DNA of 64,000 nt, taken from NCBI RefSeq assembly GCF_001411555.2, contig NC_049903.1:29272583-29336582 (forward strand). The letters are read 5' to 3'. The stretch is from Juglans regia. Lineage: Eukaryota; Streptophyta; Magnoliopsida; Fagales; Juglandaceae. The stretch's first letter is position 1. Each line of letters begins with the position of its first letter. The position numbers and the translations under genes were made by a program. This document shows positions 47,505-61,577 of this stretch, one piece after another. The notes beneath the pieces were generated by a model, which ran no database searches, was not told where the DNA came from, and saw only the letters and a list, made by a program, of their open reading frames with translations.

Positions 47505-50335
47505 GAGGTTAAGGGGATGCTTGGGGAATATAATAAGATAAAATGATAAATTTGTAAATAATGGTAAAATTGTTTGTGATTTGTAGTGATATGGTTTGAG
47601 TTATGATGTTTTATTTAGTTTTAAGAATGAACAGAGAAAAAATTGAATAAAAATATTAGAAAATTAAAATATTTTTAAAATATAAATTTTTAATATAATT
47701 TTTATTTTAAAATTTAAAAAAATTAAATTGTTTAAAAATTTGAAAATTTTATAATGATTAGATAAAAGATTAAAAGTTAAAAAAATATATATTTAAATAT
47801 TAAGATAAGATTAGACAATCTTGCCGATCCAAATAAATAATCTAAAACACTTTATCTTTTCTTGAAATCCAACTGCACATGAATACTTGTCAAATAAGTG
47901 TATTACACGTTTTTTTTTTATCATTTTTTTAAGTATTTTTTTAACATTCTTAATTATTAAATTTTTTTTTAAAAATATATAATTTTAATAATACTCACTT
48001 TCTTAATTATTAAATAAAATTAAAAAATTAAATAAAAATATAATATATAAATAATAATAGTATAACAACCTTATCATTATTCTATATATTTGTTGCATAC
48101 AATACACGACACTTGCCAAGACTGTCGAACACATTGTCGGATTGATTACCCCCGCCCAAATGAATCTCTTAGGTGGCATTCTGACAGAACTAACGCTTGA
48201 CACCTGGCTATCGTACAACTAAAACTTAATTCATAAACCCAATTAATGGACCATATTTTTCTGTACGTCTGACTCCGGGGATTGCCAAAATTTGACTCCA
48301 TCCTATTTTGGATGTGACATCAGATCCATCAACTTTTGACAAAAAGACAGACCGCGAATTTTTATCGCTTATTTTTATTATTGTGATTTTTTTATTTAAT
48401 AATTAAATAAATATTTTTTAATAATATTATAAATTTTTTATTTTTTAAAACATATTTAAATGTGTAAAAATATTACATATAAAAAAATACAAAAAAATAA
48501 AAATCTCAAAACCACTAATAATAGCTTCAATAACTGGGAGGGACGGCTGTAGTGCCACTCATTAATTATAGCCGCACAAAGATACGTCTTGATTCAAGCT
48601 AAATTGTGAGAAGAGAGTCTTTTTTTATACGAAGAAAAATAGTCATTAATTTGATGATGATCTGTCACGTAAATATAAATTAATAATCAGCAAGTACGCC
48701 AAATTTGTTTTCTCAGTTCAAGCATTTCGCTTTCTGGGCTGACGTTGATATTTTGTGAGCAGGCATGAAAACGCGGACTCAAGATATCATGATCATGAAC
48801 GTTAGTAACAAATTAAACACAGCAAACTAGAGTCTAGACACAAGATATAGATCAAGCTGCATGCATGGGGTGAGTCATCTAAATCTGACATCGATCGATG
48901 TTGCTCATTCTACGTTAATTTCCGGACTCCCAAAGTTAAGGGCCACATTAATAGGTAAAGCATGCAGGAAGCAGTCGACACTTGGACCAATATCTCCTTG
49001 ATCAAGATGATAGAGATCTGTCTAGGAAGAAGAAATTAAGCAAAATGGGAATTAGAGCTACTAGTTTGTTTTTTGAGATGAAATGAGATAAGTTAAAATA
49101 AAAGTTAAATAAAATATTATTAAAATATATTTTTTTAATATTATTTTTATTTTGATATTTAAAAAATTAAATTAAAATTTAAAAAAATTGAATTATTTAT
49201 TATATTTTGTGTAAAAATAAAAATAATAATTAAATCAGATAAGTTGAGATAAATTATGAAAATAAAGAAGTTTTAAAGACTTCGTTTGTTTTCAAAAAAT
49301 TTCTTAATTCATCTCATCTAATCATTATAATTTTTTTAAATTTTAATATAGAATAAAATAAATAATTTAATTTTTTTAAATTTTAAAATAAAAATAATAT
49401 TAAAAAATATATTTTTATAATTTTTTATTTAATTTTTTAATTTTAATCTATGTGAAAACAAATGACGTCTTATTTGATCTGTTTTTGGTTCTTGATGGCC
49501 GGGAAGCGTACGTATGAAAGGAAGAAATTTGGATTGTTGTTTTATTCTGAAAATAAAGATGTACGGCGGCACATATAGATCCCTAGCTGATCTCAGACAT
49601 CCTAATTGTCAGACGATCGATAAAGAAAGGCATGCACGCATGCAGATTAAGGATTTGGTCGGTCCGGTGAAGTTGACATTTCCAGAAGGCAGCACAGACA
49701 ATGACTTTGCTTACCCGTCAGAACTTCAAACAGCAACGATGTTGATGTTTTAGCAATTAAGCGTAAAAATATTTTATTTCATCTTTTTATTATAATTTTT
49801 ATATAAAATATAATAAATAATTTAATTTTTAAAATTTTAAAATAATAATAATATTAAAAAATAATATTTTAAAATATTTTATTTAATTTTTAAATTTTAT
49901 TTAAAATTATCTTATCTCACCTCACTTTTCAAATTATATCTAAATCTAATAGATTCTAACGTCATAGAAATTGGTGAAATTCAAATTGCTGAATGCATGG
50001 GGAAACGTTGAAGTTGTTTCATTCCAAGATGAATTTTGAATTTTCTGTTCTTTTCTTTTTAGTTTCCTTGACTTTAAAGCATACAAAGTTCATGCTTGTC
50101 TGGGTGGTTAACCTTTTTTATTTCTTTGTTGCCATTTTGACTGACTTTAAGGTGTGTTGGGATGTTAAAGTAAATTGAATTGAGATGATAAAATATTATT
50201 AGAATATTATTTTTTAATATTATTATTATTTTAAGATTTGAAAAAGTTGAATTGTTTATTATATTTTATGTTGAGATTTGAAAAAATTATAATGATGAAT
50301 TGAGATGAGTTGAGAGTAATTGAATTGTTCCAAAC
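47505..50335. repeat. Cluster of five MITE family A copies
   Basis: The copies lie at 47505-47830, 49065-49275, 49275-49470, 49760-49960 and 50150-50335, in both orientations. Two abut each other at about 49275. All share the TGAGATGA...AATAATATTAAAAA...ATTTAAAAAAATT pattern. Confidence 0.7.
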
Positions 50336-50858
50336 CATGCATGTAGAAGATTACACAAAATATAAAAGAATATAATTAAATCCATCGCTTATTTTGAATG
50401 TAGAATAAACACACGTCAAGAATCTTTTAATTTGGTTCATGAGGAAATCGAGTCATTTTTTTTTCATTTAACTTGTGGATCTAATTATTTTCGATATGAT
50501 GAAAATTTCTCATATTTTATGAAAAATAAATAAATAAATAAATAGAACTTAATTAATTTCTTTGAGTATTAATATGGCTTTTACTTTGCAGCAGCAGGTG
50601 GTCTATTCTAATTAATGGTACTTCTGTCAAGGCTTGTAGTCCGACCCATAATGGTTGAAGGATTTGTGGAGTTTAAAAGAGTAAGGCCATTTTGGCCCAA
50701 TGATTATGCCCCAACCAAAAAATAACAACAAAAGTAAAAATAAAAAATAAAGAAAAAAGAAAACAAACATGTCGGACTAGAAAGAGACCAGCGTGAAATG
50801 TAAAACACGTACCAACGGAGAACAAAAGAACCACAACCCCACCCACATAAGGTGTTGT

Positions 50859-51502
50859 CGTAAGGGTTTAATCGATTCAATTTTAGATAAAATTTAAGAT
50901 CAAATTAGTATGTATCGATTTTATATTTTTAAAAATCGATTAAGTACAATTATCCTCTTAAATCGATACTTCCAGTTTTATCGATTCTGGTCTAGTTTAG
51001 TCCTGTTTTAATAAAATATAAATTTATCATAAAAAATCATTGCTTTAAAAAAATCTATTTTATTAAAAATATGTTACTATTTATAAAAATTTACTTTATA
51101 AAAAAAATATGTTATGTAAAAAAATTAAAAAATCTTCTATAAAAAACCTTCTATAAAACAAATAAAAAAACTGATATAAAATGTTATTAATATATATATA
51201 TTTTATGTTTAAACATATGTTATAAATTATAATAACATTATCTTATATATAATTATAATTTATATTATTATATATAAATTTTATATAATATTAAAATATT
51301 ATATATAATATTAAAAAATTAATTTAAACTATATAATATAGTGAATCGGGTCTGGTCCGGTCCTAAAAAGCATAAAACCGGAACCGGACATGTACCAGCC
51401 AATTTTGGAATTAAGAGAATCGGTCCCAAACCAGACTGGTCCAAAACCGGTCCGGTTCCACCGGTTTGGACCGGTCCCGTCCAATTAGTTTTTACATCCC
51501 TA
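50859..51502. mobile_element. hAT-like non-autonomous element (about 640 bp)
   Basis: The right end is TTTTTACATCCCTA, typical of hAT MITEs, and the left end is TAAGGGTTTAATCG. The flanks GGTGTTGT (50851-50858) and GGTGCTGA (51503-51510) match at 6 of 8 positions. 51345-51480 is rich in CCGGTCC/ACCGG blocks. Confidence 0.5.
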
Positions 51503-52214
51503 GGTGCTGATATGGGTTCTGAATTCATTTCTCCATCCCAGTAGTCTCCCTTCTCCCTTCCCAAGCCTTATAAGTCATTATGCTATAACTTTTCTTGAGA
51601 CTGGCAGCCATAGTCACAGGTCACTCCAAGCAGAGACCAACGTGAGCCAAATCTATCTTTTCGATTTTATTTGTGTTAGGTAGATTTTGGTTAAATCTTT
51701 ATTTTGGTGTGATATTTTGGCCGGATCAGGGAAGGGCAGCTACCCGCCCTAAGGCCTGGCTAGATCTGAATATTTTGCAATAATTTTAGAGGTCTCCAAC
51801 CTCCACCTTTAATACCTTGGATTATTCTAATTAAATTGTTCGCATATTAATAAAAAAAAAAAAGGTACCAAAGACGACGGAATCTATCAAGTTGTACTCT
51901 AAGCAGCGGATTGACATAGATCATGCTTGAAAAGTAATGTAACAATCGAGAATTTGAAAGATCACTCGGAGCAGGAACTTATGGTAGGAGAATGAACCAG
52001 GGGTTCGGGTCTGGGGATGCCCCCTCACTTACCCAGTCATAACGCCAAGCACAAACCTAGAACAAACTCTTATTTAAAACTTCGAGCTAAGTGGTTCAAG
52101 CATATAACAGATAAACAAAAAGGCTGCCTGCAAGGCTGCTCTACTAAATCGCAGTCTCAGTAAAAATGTGGCATGTTTTCATTAAATGAAAAACTTAAGA
52201 GCAGTGACCCTAGC
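51503..52214. other. Intergenic, downstream of RPL35
   Basis: No gene is seen. The last part should include the RPL35 3' untranslated region; no clear polyadenylation signal was assigned. Confidence 0.5.
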
Positions 52215-54190
<1,976 letters not shown>

Positions 54191-54235
54191 TCCGGACGGA
54201 CAACGCAGCGGCTTCGAATCCTGGTTGCCTCCTGA

Positions 54236-54405
54236 AAACCCTAGAAGCTTTTGTTGCGAGTCTGCTGGACCTTTTATTCGAGGGTACGGTAGGAAAAATG
54301 CACAGAAAATAGAAACAGTTAATTGGTCTGTGACAATGTTTTGGGCCTTAAATCAAATTAATGAATGCGCTGAACCCCCAAACTCGTGTTTATGGACCAA
54401 GCCCA
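54236..54405 (-). promoter_or_regulatory. RPL35 telo-box and site II elements
   Basis: AAACCCTAG (54236-54244) is a telo-box about 50 bp before the ATG. TGGGCC (54342-54347) and TGGGCT (minus strand, 54400-54405) are site II motifs 150-215 bp before it. Telo-box plus site II (TCP-binding) is the usual promoter grammar of plant ribosomal protein genes. Confidence 0.6.
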
Positions 54406-54464
54406 ATATCTGTGACAATTTTTTATTTTTTATTTTTTTTTCATAGAAGAGGATAATTTTATTA

Positions 54465-54645
54465 AGAAAAATGATATTTATAGTTATAGAATTTACAAAT
54501 ATCATACATTATTTTTTTAAAAAGTAAAATATGAAACACACATGAAAAAATTAATTTTTTAATAATAAATTTTATTCTTTTTCAAAAGGAGTGCATGACG
54601 CTTAAACAACCTATAACTATATCTAACATTATTTATTAAAATTTT
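54465..54645. mobile_element. MITE family B copy
   Basis: It has TTATAGTTATAGAATTTACA on the left and its approximate inverse ACAACCTATAACTATATCTA on the right, with centre AAAAAATTAATTTTTTAATA. Confidence 0.7.
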
Positions 54646-55104
54646 GAAGTATCAATTTTTTTTATTTGAAGTATAAATATTTTATATGCTAATTAATTTA
54701 AAAGGCTTCCATATCAGTGCTAAGTTAAGGATATAAATACACAAATTACTCAATAAGGAATTCGGAATTAGCTCGGTCAAACTTAAATTTGGCTCGATTT
54801 ATTTATTAAATAAATCATTTATGAACACAAATTATGAAAATTAATATAAAGCTTAGCCCAAGTTGTATAAGCTCATATAAACTTTGAACAACTTTGCGTT
54901 TATTGCTTTTTATAATATTATCTCTATACTTATAATGAGAATATTTTAAAATTTAAGAATATAAGAAAAAGTTATGTTCGTAATGCTAAATATGTTTGTT
55001 AAACTCTTGTAAATATAATCATTAGAATATGTATATATAAATTTTATAAAAGTATTAGAAAAAAGTCAAAGTTTCTTTGTCAAAATTTAAAGATAAAGTT
55101 ATAA
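54646..55104. other. AT-rich intergenic, no gene seen
   Basis: This stretch lies between the MITE and the Harbinger-like element. No feature is recognised. Confidence 0.5.
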
Positions 55105-56698
55105 GAGGATTGGCAATGGCTAGTCCAAATTTTAGCTAGAATGTTAGATTTTAGCTATAATATGGATTTGTAGGTAGATTAGTCCACATTGGACTAGCTA
55201 TCTTGAAGTTCAAATAATAATAAAATATTATATATATAATTTTTTTTTTTACAAATACAGTTGATATATTAATTAATAACTTTATTAATAAAAAGGATTA
55301 TTATTTTTCAAATATTTTTTCTCTCAACCTAATTATTGAATAAATATATTTTGTCAACCATTCACCCAACAATCACATATATAAACATACCAATGCTAAA
55401 ATGAGGTAATTTTCAAGGAGTCAGAACATTGGCCAATATTCAAGTCGAATATTAAATATTCAGCATCATATTGTTGTATTATATGGTATCTCATAATGGA
55501 ATGTTGTAGTATCTTAGCATCATCAAGACATCTCAACATCATATTGCATAAACAAAGGAAATTGAATAATGAAAACCAAAGGAATAAGAGGTACAAGGGG
55601 AACACAGTCAAAGATTTGCAATAACAGAGGCATAATCACAACAATTCCACTCACAGAATACCAATAACCAACAACATTGCACAAGGTTTGAATCCAATAA
55701 ATAAAACCCTCATAAATCTCCACAAATCACGTCTATATATACAGTCCACAAATTCTTACAAAAAAAAAAATATACATCCCCAAATAAATATTGTATAAAT
55801 TGCAAACAATCTGTAAAACAGCATCATCCATACCTAAACCTGGACATGGGGATCGATTGCAGTTCACGAGCGTGCCACACGGTCCAGTGATTGTGTTTGC
55901 CTCCAACTCTGTTATTGTAAAACCCAAAAATTTAATCATGTGAAAGCAAAGATTTCTGAGTGTGTGCGTGTTTAAATAATCGGGGATGTGAGACCCCGTG
56001 AGTAAAACAGAGAGTGAGTGAGAAAACTTACCACCAGCCGACACTTCCAGTGAGGAGAAGACGAAGAAGACCTGTTATGTTTCGGGAGAAGGTGTAAAAG
56101 GGCGAAAAAGATAAGAGGAGAAGGGGGTTTCGGGAGAAACAAAGAAAAGGGTGAAGAAGAGAAGAAGAGGAGAGAAAGAAAAGGCCGGAAGAGAAGAAGA
56201 GAAGGAGTTTCGGGAGAGAAGGTTCGGGAGAACGAAATACAAGGGCGACGACGAAAGGATTCGAATGGGTTTCGGGAGAAAGAAAGAAAATAAAGAAGAA
56301 ATCGGCTTCGAAGACAAAAGGTCGAAGAAGAAAGGAAGAGGAGTTCGGGAGAAAAAAAAAATAAAGAGGAAATGAGGGTTTTGGGATGAAGACAAAGAAG
56401 GGGAAAGAAAGAAAGGAAGAGAATGATTTTCGGGAGAGAAAATAAAGAAAGAAGAAATGTGGTTTCGGGAAGAAGATAGGGAAAAACCGAGGGAAAAGTT
56501 TAAGCGGGAGGCAAGAAATGATAAAATAAACATTTGGTCTGTGTGCAGTAGCTCGCCAGACTTGGCGAGAGATGAAGAATTACTGTAGTTAAAATGTTGA
56601 ACTTTAGATATTTAGCTAGGCCGATGTGGGCATTTTTTTCTCTTTTTACTTTTAAGTTAGATTTGCATTGGCAAATGGCTAGTCCATTGCCAATGCTC
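55105..56698. mobile_element. PIF/Harbinger-like non-autonomous element (1,594 bp)
   Basis: Terminal inverted repeats: left GAGGATTGGCAATGG, right reversed GAGCATTGGCAATGG. They extend with similarity through GCTAGTCC / ACTAGCC. TAA flanks both ends (55102-55104 and 56699-56701), the 3-bp duplication of this superfamily. No transposase was found. The minus-strand frame 55733-56044 (103 codons) has no recognised family. The part 56079-56475 is a purine-rich array. Confidence 0.75.
56079..56475 (+). repeat. Purine-rich array with repeated TTCGGGAGA
   Basis: Seven exact copies of TTCGGGAGA and one variant (TTCGGGAAGA) lie in about 400 bp, separated by GAAGAAGAG-type purines. The long minus-strand frame (56533-56075) is a Ser/Phe/Leu/Pro translation of this tract and is not a credible protein. 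Confidence 0.7.
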
Positions 56699-56701
56699 TA
56701 A

Positions 56702-57129
56702 GATATACTAAAAATAATCTATTTTGTCAAAACAAAAAATCTCATGAACAAATTCGAAGTTGCTTGAATATATGACTTGTTTGTGAACATGGTGACTAAA
56801 TTTAAGAGCAACATCCATCTCTTTCTTTCCTTTTTTTTCTTTTTCTTTTCTTTTTCCGTAGGGCCAGAGATAATATTGTTATATCTTTTTGTCACCCAAG
56901 TGGCAAATAGAAGTCCACTCTCTTTCTAGAGTTTCTCCTCACATTTTAGTGATTCCCCACTCCTCAATGAAGCTTTCCCTCTTTTCCTTAAAGTTCACTC
57001 CTAAACTTGCTTCTATCACTCTAATGAATATGGACTCTCTGATCTCGCAAACTAAAACACTCTCTTGAAAAGACCTCAAGCTAGAACCTGCAGTGGAAGA
57101 AGAAGAAAAAAATAGAATTTAGAGTGGCA
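56702..57129. other. Intergenic, no gene seen
   Basis: It contains a T/C-rich run at about 56818-56860. No feature is recognised. Confidence 0.5.
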
Positions 57130-57765
57130 ATATGTGAATCGATCTTTGAATCTAACAAGAACACGATACAAAATTAATGAGTTCGAGTCAAAACGAGTTG
57201 ACTCGTTAAGACACGATTTATAAACGGTTCAATAATGGACGGGTCAATCTGTTTAACCCAAACTAATCCGTTTTGACCGTTAAGTTGTAATTTGATATTT
57301 CTCAATATGCATATGTTTTTATTATTGAGATTGTAGTTTCATACCTATGGTCATATTTGTTATTGTAGGGTTTGTAATATTTATTTTATTGTATGTTAAA
57401 ATTTGAAAAATATTGATATTTTTTTATAGTAAATTTTCTTATGTTTTAAAAAATATTGTGGCTATTAATATATATATATATGTATATATTTAAACTTTTA
57501 TGTGAAATTATGTTAATTGAGTCAAATGAGTTATGCGTGGTAGGTCACCCATTTATATAAAACAGATTTAAATGAGTCGTGTCGTGTTAAACTATTTTTA
57601 ATTAATTATTAAACAGGTCAAAACGGGTGACACGTTATCTAAATAAATTGGATTAAGGTTTGAAAGTTTGACACGTTTAAGTTAACGAGTCGGGTTCGGG
57701 TTAACTTATATAGTCGAATATTCATGACTTGATACAACACGAATACGACCCGAAAACATGAATTG
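57130..57765 (+). mobile_element. hAT-like non-autonomous repeat (about 0.63 kb)
   Basis: Second member of the family at 31262-31860, in opposite orientation. It starts near TGGCAATATGTG and ends near CATGAATTGCCGCCA, so TGGCAAT/ATTGCC form inverted ends. No coding sequence. Confidence 0.6.
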
Positions 57766-60700
57766 CCGCCATCAGAATTAGCATTAATAGGGCGTTTAGT
57801 TATAGCACACCCCTTGAACAAATCTACCACCCATGCGAGCATCAAAGCCATATGGAATTTCATACAGAAGTTCCTAATCGAAGACCTAGAAGCCAACTTG
57901 TTCCTTTTTACTTTTCAATTGTCTCAAGACAAGCCCATAATTCTTAAACAAGCCCCATGGGATTTCAAAGGACATCTACTAATTCTTAAACCATGGCCTC
58001 CTGGTTCTACTCTACAAGAGATTCAATTGAATCACTTAGCTTTCTACATATAGCCTTCAAAGTGAGCCTAACTACCCTTTCTCTCATTTTATTTTGCAAG
58101 GCTCGTATATGAGCAACTAAGCCCAATCATCCTCACATACAAATTTGAGTAGTCCGAAAATTGCTAATTTCATAGTTAACCCAATGCTCAATGCTGAGTA
58201 CACCATCAGTACCCTTTTGTGGTACTAGAGCCCACTCACTCATCCTCGCCAAAATCTAGAAAAATAACAAAAAGGTTGAGCACCCAACTAAAGTCCCGCA
58301 GCCTTTGACGAAAAAAAACAAAGAAATCAACCCTTGTGTGAACAAAACCCAGGGGCACCTAAACCCATCACTGTTGACTCAGCTATGGCAATCATGCATA
58401 TGGAAATGCAATCTGGCACTGCGGGGAAAACCAAGAAAACAATGAGCAACCAAGGGTCACCCCGTACCTTAGATCGCTCATCCGTGAGAGACTGGATCAT
58501 GGTATTATAAACCAATAATGGAGATTTCCCTGATATCACACTGCAACACTTGACTTTATCAGTATCAAATCATCATCCTCTACTAATGATCACAATAGTT
58601 CAACAAAATCGACCATACTCCTTTAAATTTAAGGAATTTTGGATCCATGACCTGCTCAGTCAAATAATAATTCAAGAAGTATGGAGCAAGCAATTAAAAG
58701 GAACTAAAACTTATATGCTCGAAGAAAAAAAAAAAAAAAAGCTACTAAAGATGTTCTTGAGCAAAGGAACTCCAGAAAGCCCCAAGTCCAGATGGAATGA
58801 TCGCTCTTTTTTACAGACACTATTGAAACATTATCAAGAGTGAAGTCATCAAGGTAGTGTAAAATTTATTTCAAAGTGACAAACTACTAAAACAAATGAA
58901 CAACACAAATATTGCACTCATCCCAAAAACTTCCAATCGAAGCTCACCCAATCATTATTGCCCAATCAGTTTGACAAATTTCATCTACAAATTCATCATA
59001 AAAATCCTAGCAAATTGGCTCAAAATCACTCTTCCCAGCATCGTCTCCTCTCTTCAATCGACTTTTGTACCTAGCTGAAATATAAAAGAAAATATGATAA
59101 TTGCCCATGAGATGTTTCACCACTTGAAAAAAAATAAGGAAAAAGGAGACTAATGGCAATAAACTATGATATGGAAAAAGCTTTTGATTATATAGAACGA
59201 AATTTTTTGTTCAAAATGATGGAGGTTTTGGAATTAAGGGCCACATGGACAAATATGTGAAGAGAATGTGTTACAAGTGTCTTTTTCTATCCTCATTAAT
59301 GGATCACCAAGAGGTTTTTTTAAAGCACACCTAGATAAGGTGACCTCATCTCATCTTTTTTATTCATTCTATAAACAGAGGTACCTTTCAGACTAATAGC
59401 CAGATCAAAAGCTCAAGAAAAGTTTGAGGGTATTCGACTGAACATAAATTGTCCTTCAATCTCCCACCTTTTATTTGTGGATGATCTAATCATTTGCAGG
59501 AGAGCAAATGAACAAACTGCTCAAGTCATATTTGAAAACATAAGGAAGTATAAGGAATGGTTAGGACAAAAAATCAATCTCAACAAGTCATCAATTTTCA
59601 TCACTAGGAACACTAATTTAACGATCAAATTCTCAATTACTCGAATATTGCCATATAAGCCATCTTCATCTAGAATGAAGTATTTAGGCCTCCCGACCTC
59701 GTTTGACAGAGCCAAAAAAGAAAGCTACAAGGATTTACTGGAAAAAATCAACACTAGAACGTTGGAAGTTAGAATTACTCTCATAAGCAAGAGACAATGC
59801 TAATCAGATTAGTAGCAAGCACAACCCCGACATATCATATGCAATCTTTTAAGCTGCCAAAATCAATGTGGAAGTCGCTGAATACTAGCTTCAAAAATTT
59901 CTGGTGGGGTTTCTCCAAAGCACATAATCACAACCTATCTTTGAAGTCATGTAAATCTATTTGTCAATCAAAAAATGTAGGTGGACTTGGTCTTAGGTTA
60001 ATGGAGAACATGAACTTAGCAATGCTAGTAAAAACATGATAGAAATTGAGTCAAGTAAATATTGGGCTATGGCATGAGATAAAAAATGTATCTCAGATCA
60101 ACAAATTTTTTGAATGCGACCACAAAAACATCAGATTCATGGTTATGGAATGGAATCCTAAAAATAAGGGAATTAATTGAATTAATTTCAAAAGGTAAAT
60201 GCTATTAAATTTTCAATAGATTATCATTGAATGTATGGCCAGAGTCTTGGATCTCAACTATGAAAAATTATAAGCCAAAGCCTATATCCAACAAATGAAT
60301 GAGGTACACTTGCTTTTGAGAGTCTCAAATATCATTACTAATAATCATCACTCCTAGAACATTGAGAAAATGCAAATTCTGTTTGAACAAGATAGCATTA
60401 TAGAAATTCAAAAAATTCCTATTCCTCAAAATAGTCAAAGGAATGACTCCATTATTTGGAATCCAAATCAAAATGAGAAACTCTTTGTCAAAATTGCTCA
60501 TCACTTAGAGGCAAATGGTACAGGTATCATCACTCTCCAAAATTTCCCAAACTCCAATTTAAAAAAATTATGGAGTCTGAAAATCCATGATCGACACAAG
60601 CTACCACTCAGGAAAATAATATGGAATATGCTTCCTACGAGGGCAAGACAAAGCAATATCATTTCGAAATTTCAACATGAAAATTGTCCACTATGCAACA

Positions 60701-61577
60701 AGGAAGAAGAAACAATTATTCATCTATTCATTGAATGTCCAATTACGCACATAATATGGCAACAAAGTAGCTGGCCATTAAATCTCGCATTATTGCCTAT
60801 AAACTCAATGGTGGATTGGTGGATACAACTGATAATCAATCCAGTACCAACATTGGGTTTAACTACTTCAGAGAAACATCATTTTTAGATTTTTGTAGTA
60901 ATACTGTTAGAGTTTATATGGATGCAAATAAATGATATTGTCCACAATCAATCTACTCTCTTGCTTAGGAAATCTACAATCTAGCTAGAAAAGACGTGCC
61001 AAATTTATAAACAAGCATGTGAACAAAAGGCAAAAATCCATCAAAGCCTAAGCTGGGCATCTCCACTTTCGAATCAATGAAACTTCTCTTTTGATGTAGC
61101 AGTAAGAAATTATTTCTCTACATCTCCAGCAATATGCAGGGACTCTGAAGGAAATATTTTGAAGGTATGGACCTCAAAAATCTCTCCAACTAATCCAGTC
61201 TTTGCAGAAACTTCAATAGCTCTTTTGACCACACAAATGACAAAATAACTTCACTAAAGACCAATCATCCTAGAAGGTGAAATTAGTAAAAAATGAAGCC
61301 CCCTCACCAATATGGGAACTAACTCCAATTAGAGATGAAATTTGTCAAAATCTTCACACTCGAGAAGATTGGAGAGTAATCAAAATTCACCGGTCTCAAA
61401 ATTGGTGTGCGCATTTTATAGTGCAATGGGTCACTTTTCGTCGTATACCCATTGATATCATTCCTACATGTATCTTACATATTGGCAGTGGCAAAGACCC
61501 TCCTTGAACTTTATGTATTTTTAAATTAGTTATATTTTCAATAAAATAAATGCTTGTTGAGGGAAAAAAAAAAAAAG
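57766..61577 (+). mobile_element. LINE-type non-LTR retrotransposon, degraded
   Basis: ORF1-like sequence (57763-58053) encodes the DUF4283-type piece ANLFLFTFQLSQDKPIILKQ followed by LILKPWPPG. The reverse transcriptase is in broken frames: IALIPKTSNRSSPNHYCPIS (58905), the catalytic region HLLFVDDLIICRRANEQ (about 59465) and KYLGLPTSFDRAKKES (59680). The zinc-binding domain follows at 60370-60888 (CPLCNKEEETIIHLFIECP) and a C-terminal RNase H-like stretch (DWRVIKIHRSQNWCAHF) ends at 61507. A poly(A) run at 61563-61576 marks the 3' end. There is no endonuclease domain, and many stops and frameshifts. The target duplication was not found. Confidence 0.92.

Larger units (their letters stand above)
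45298..50858. other. AT-rich intergenic region dense in small repeats
   Basis: No gene could be supported. Contents: (TA)n at 45616-45647 and 47216-47249; MITE B at 45655-45830 and 46885-47035; a palindromic element at 46005-46205; a possible hAT terminus TAGGGGTGTAA at 46405; MITE A at 47505-47830, 49065-49275, 49275-49470, 49760-49960 and 50150-50335. A 79-codon frame at 49514-49753 has no recognised family. Confidence 0.6.

Noticed and set aside
49514..49753. 79-codon plus-strand frame
   Set aside because: No recognisable family, lies between MITE copies, no splice or promoter evidence.
56075..56533. 152-codon minus-strand Ser/Phe/Leu/Pro frame
   Set aside because: Translation of the purine-rich array in a Harbinger-like element; no protein-like composition.
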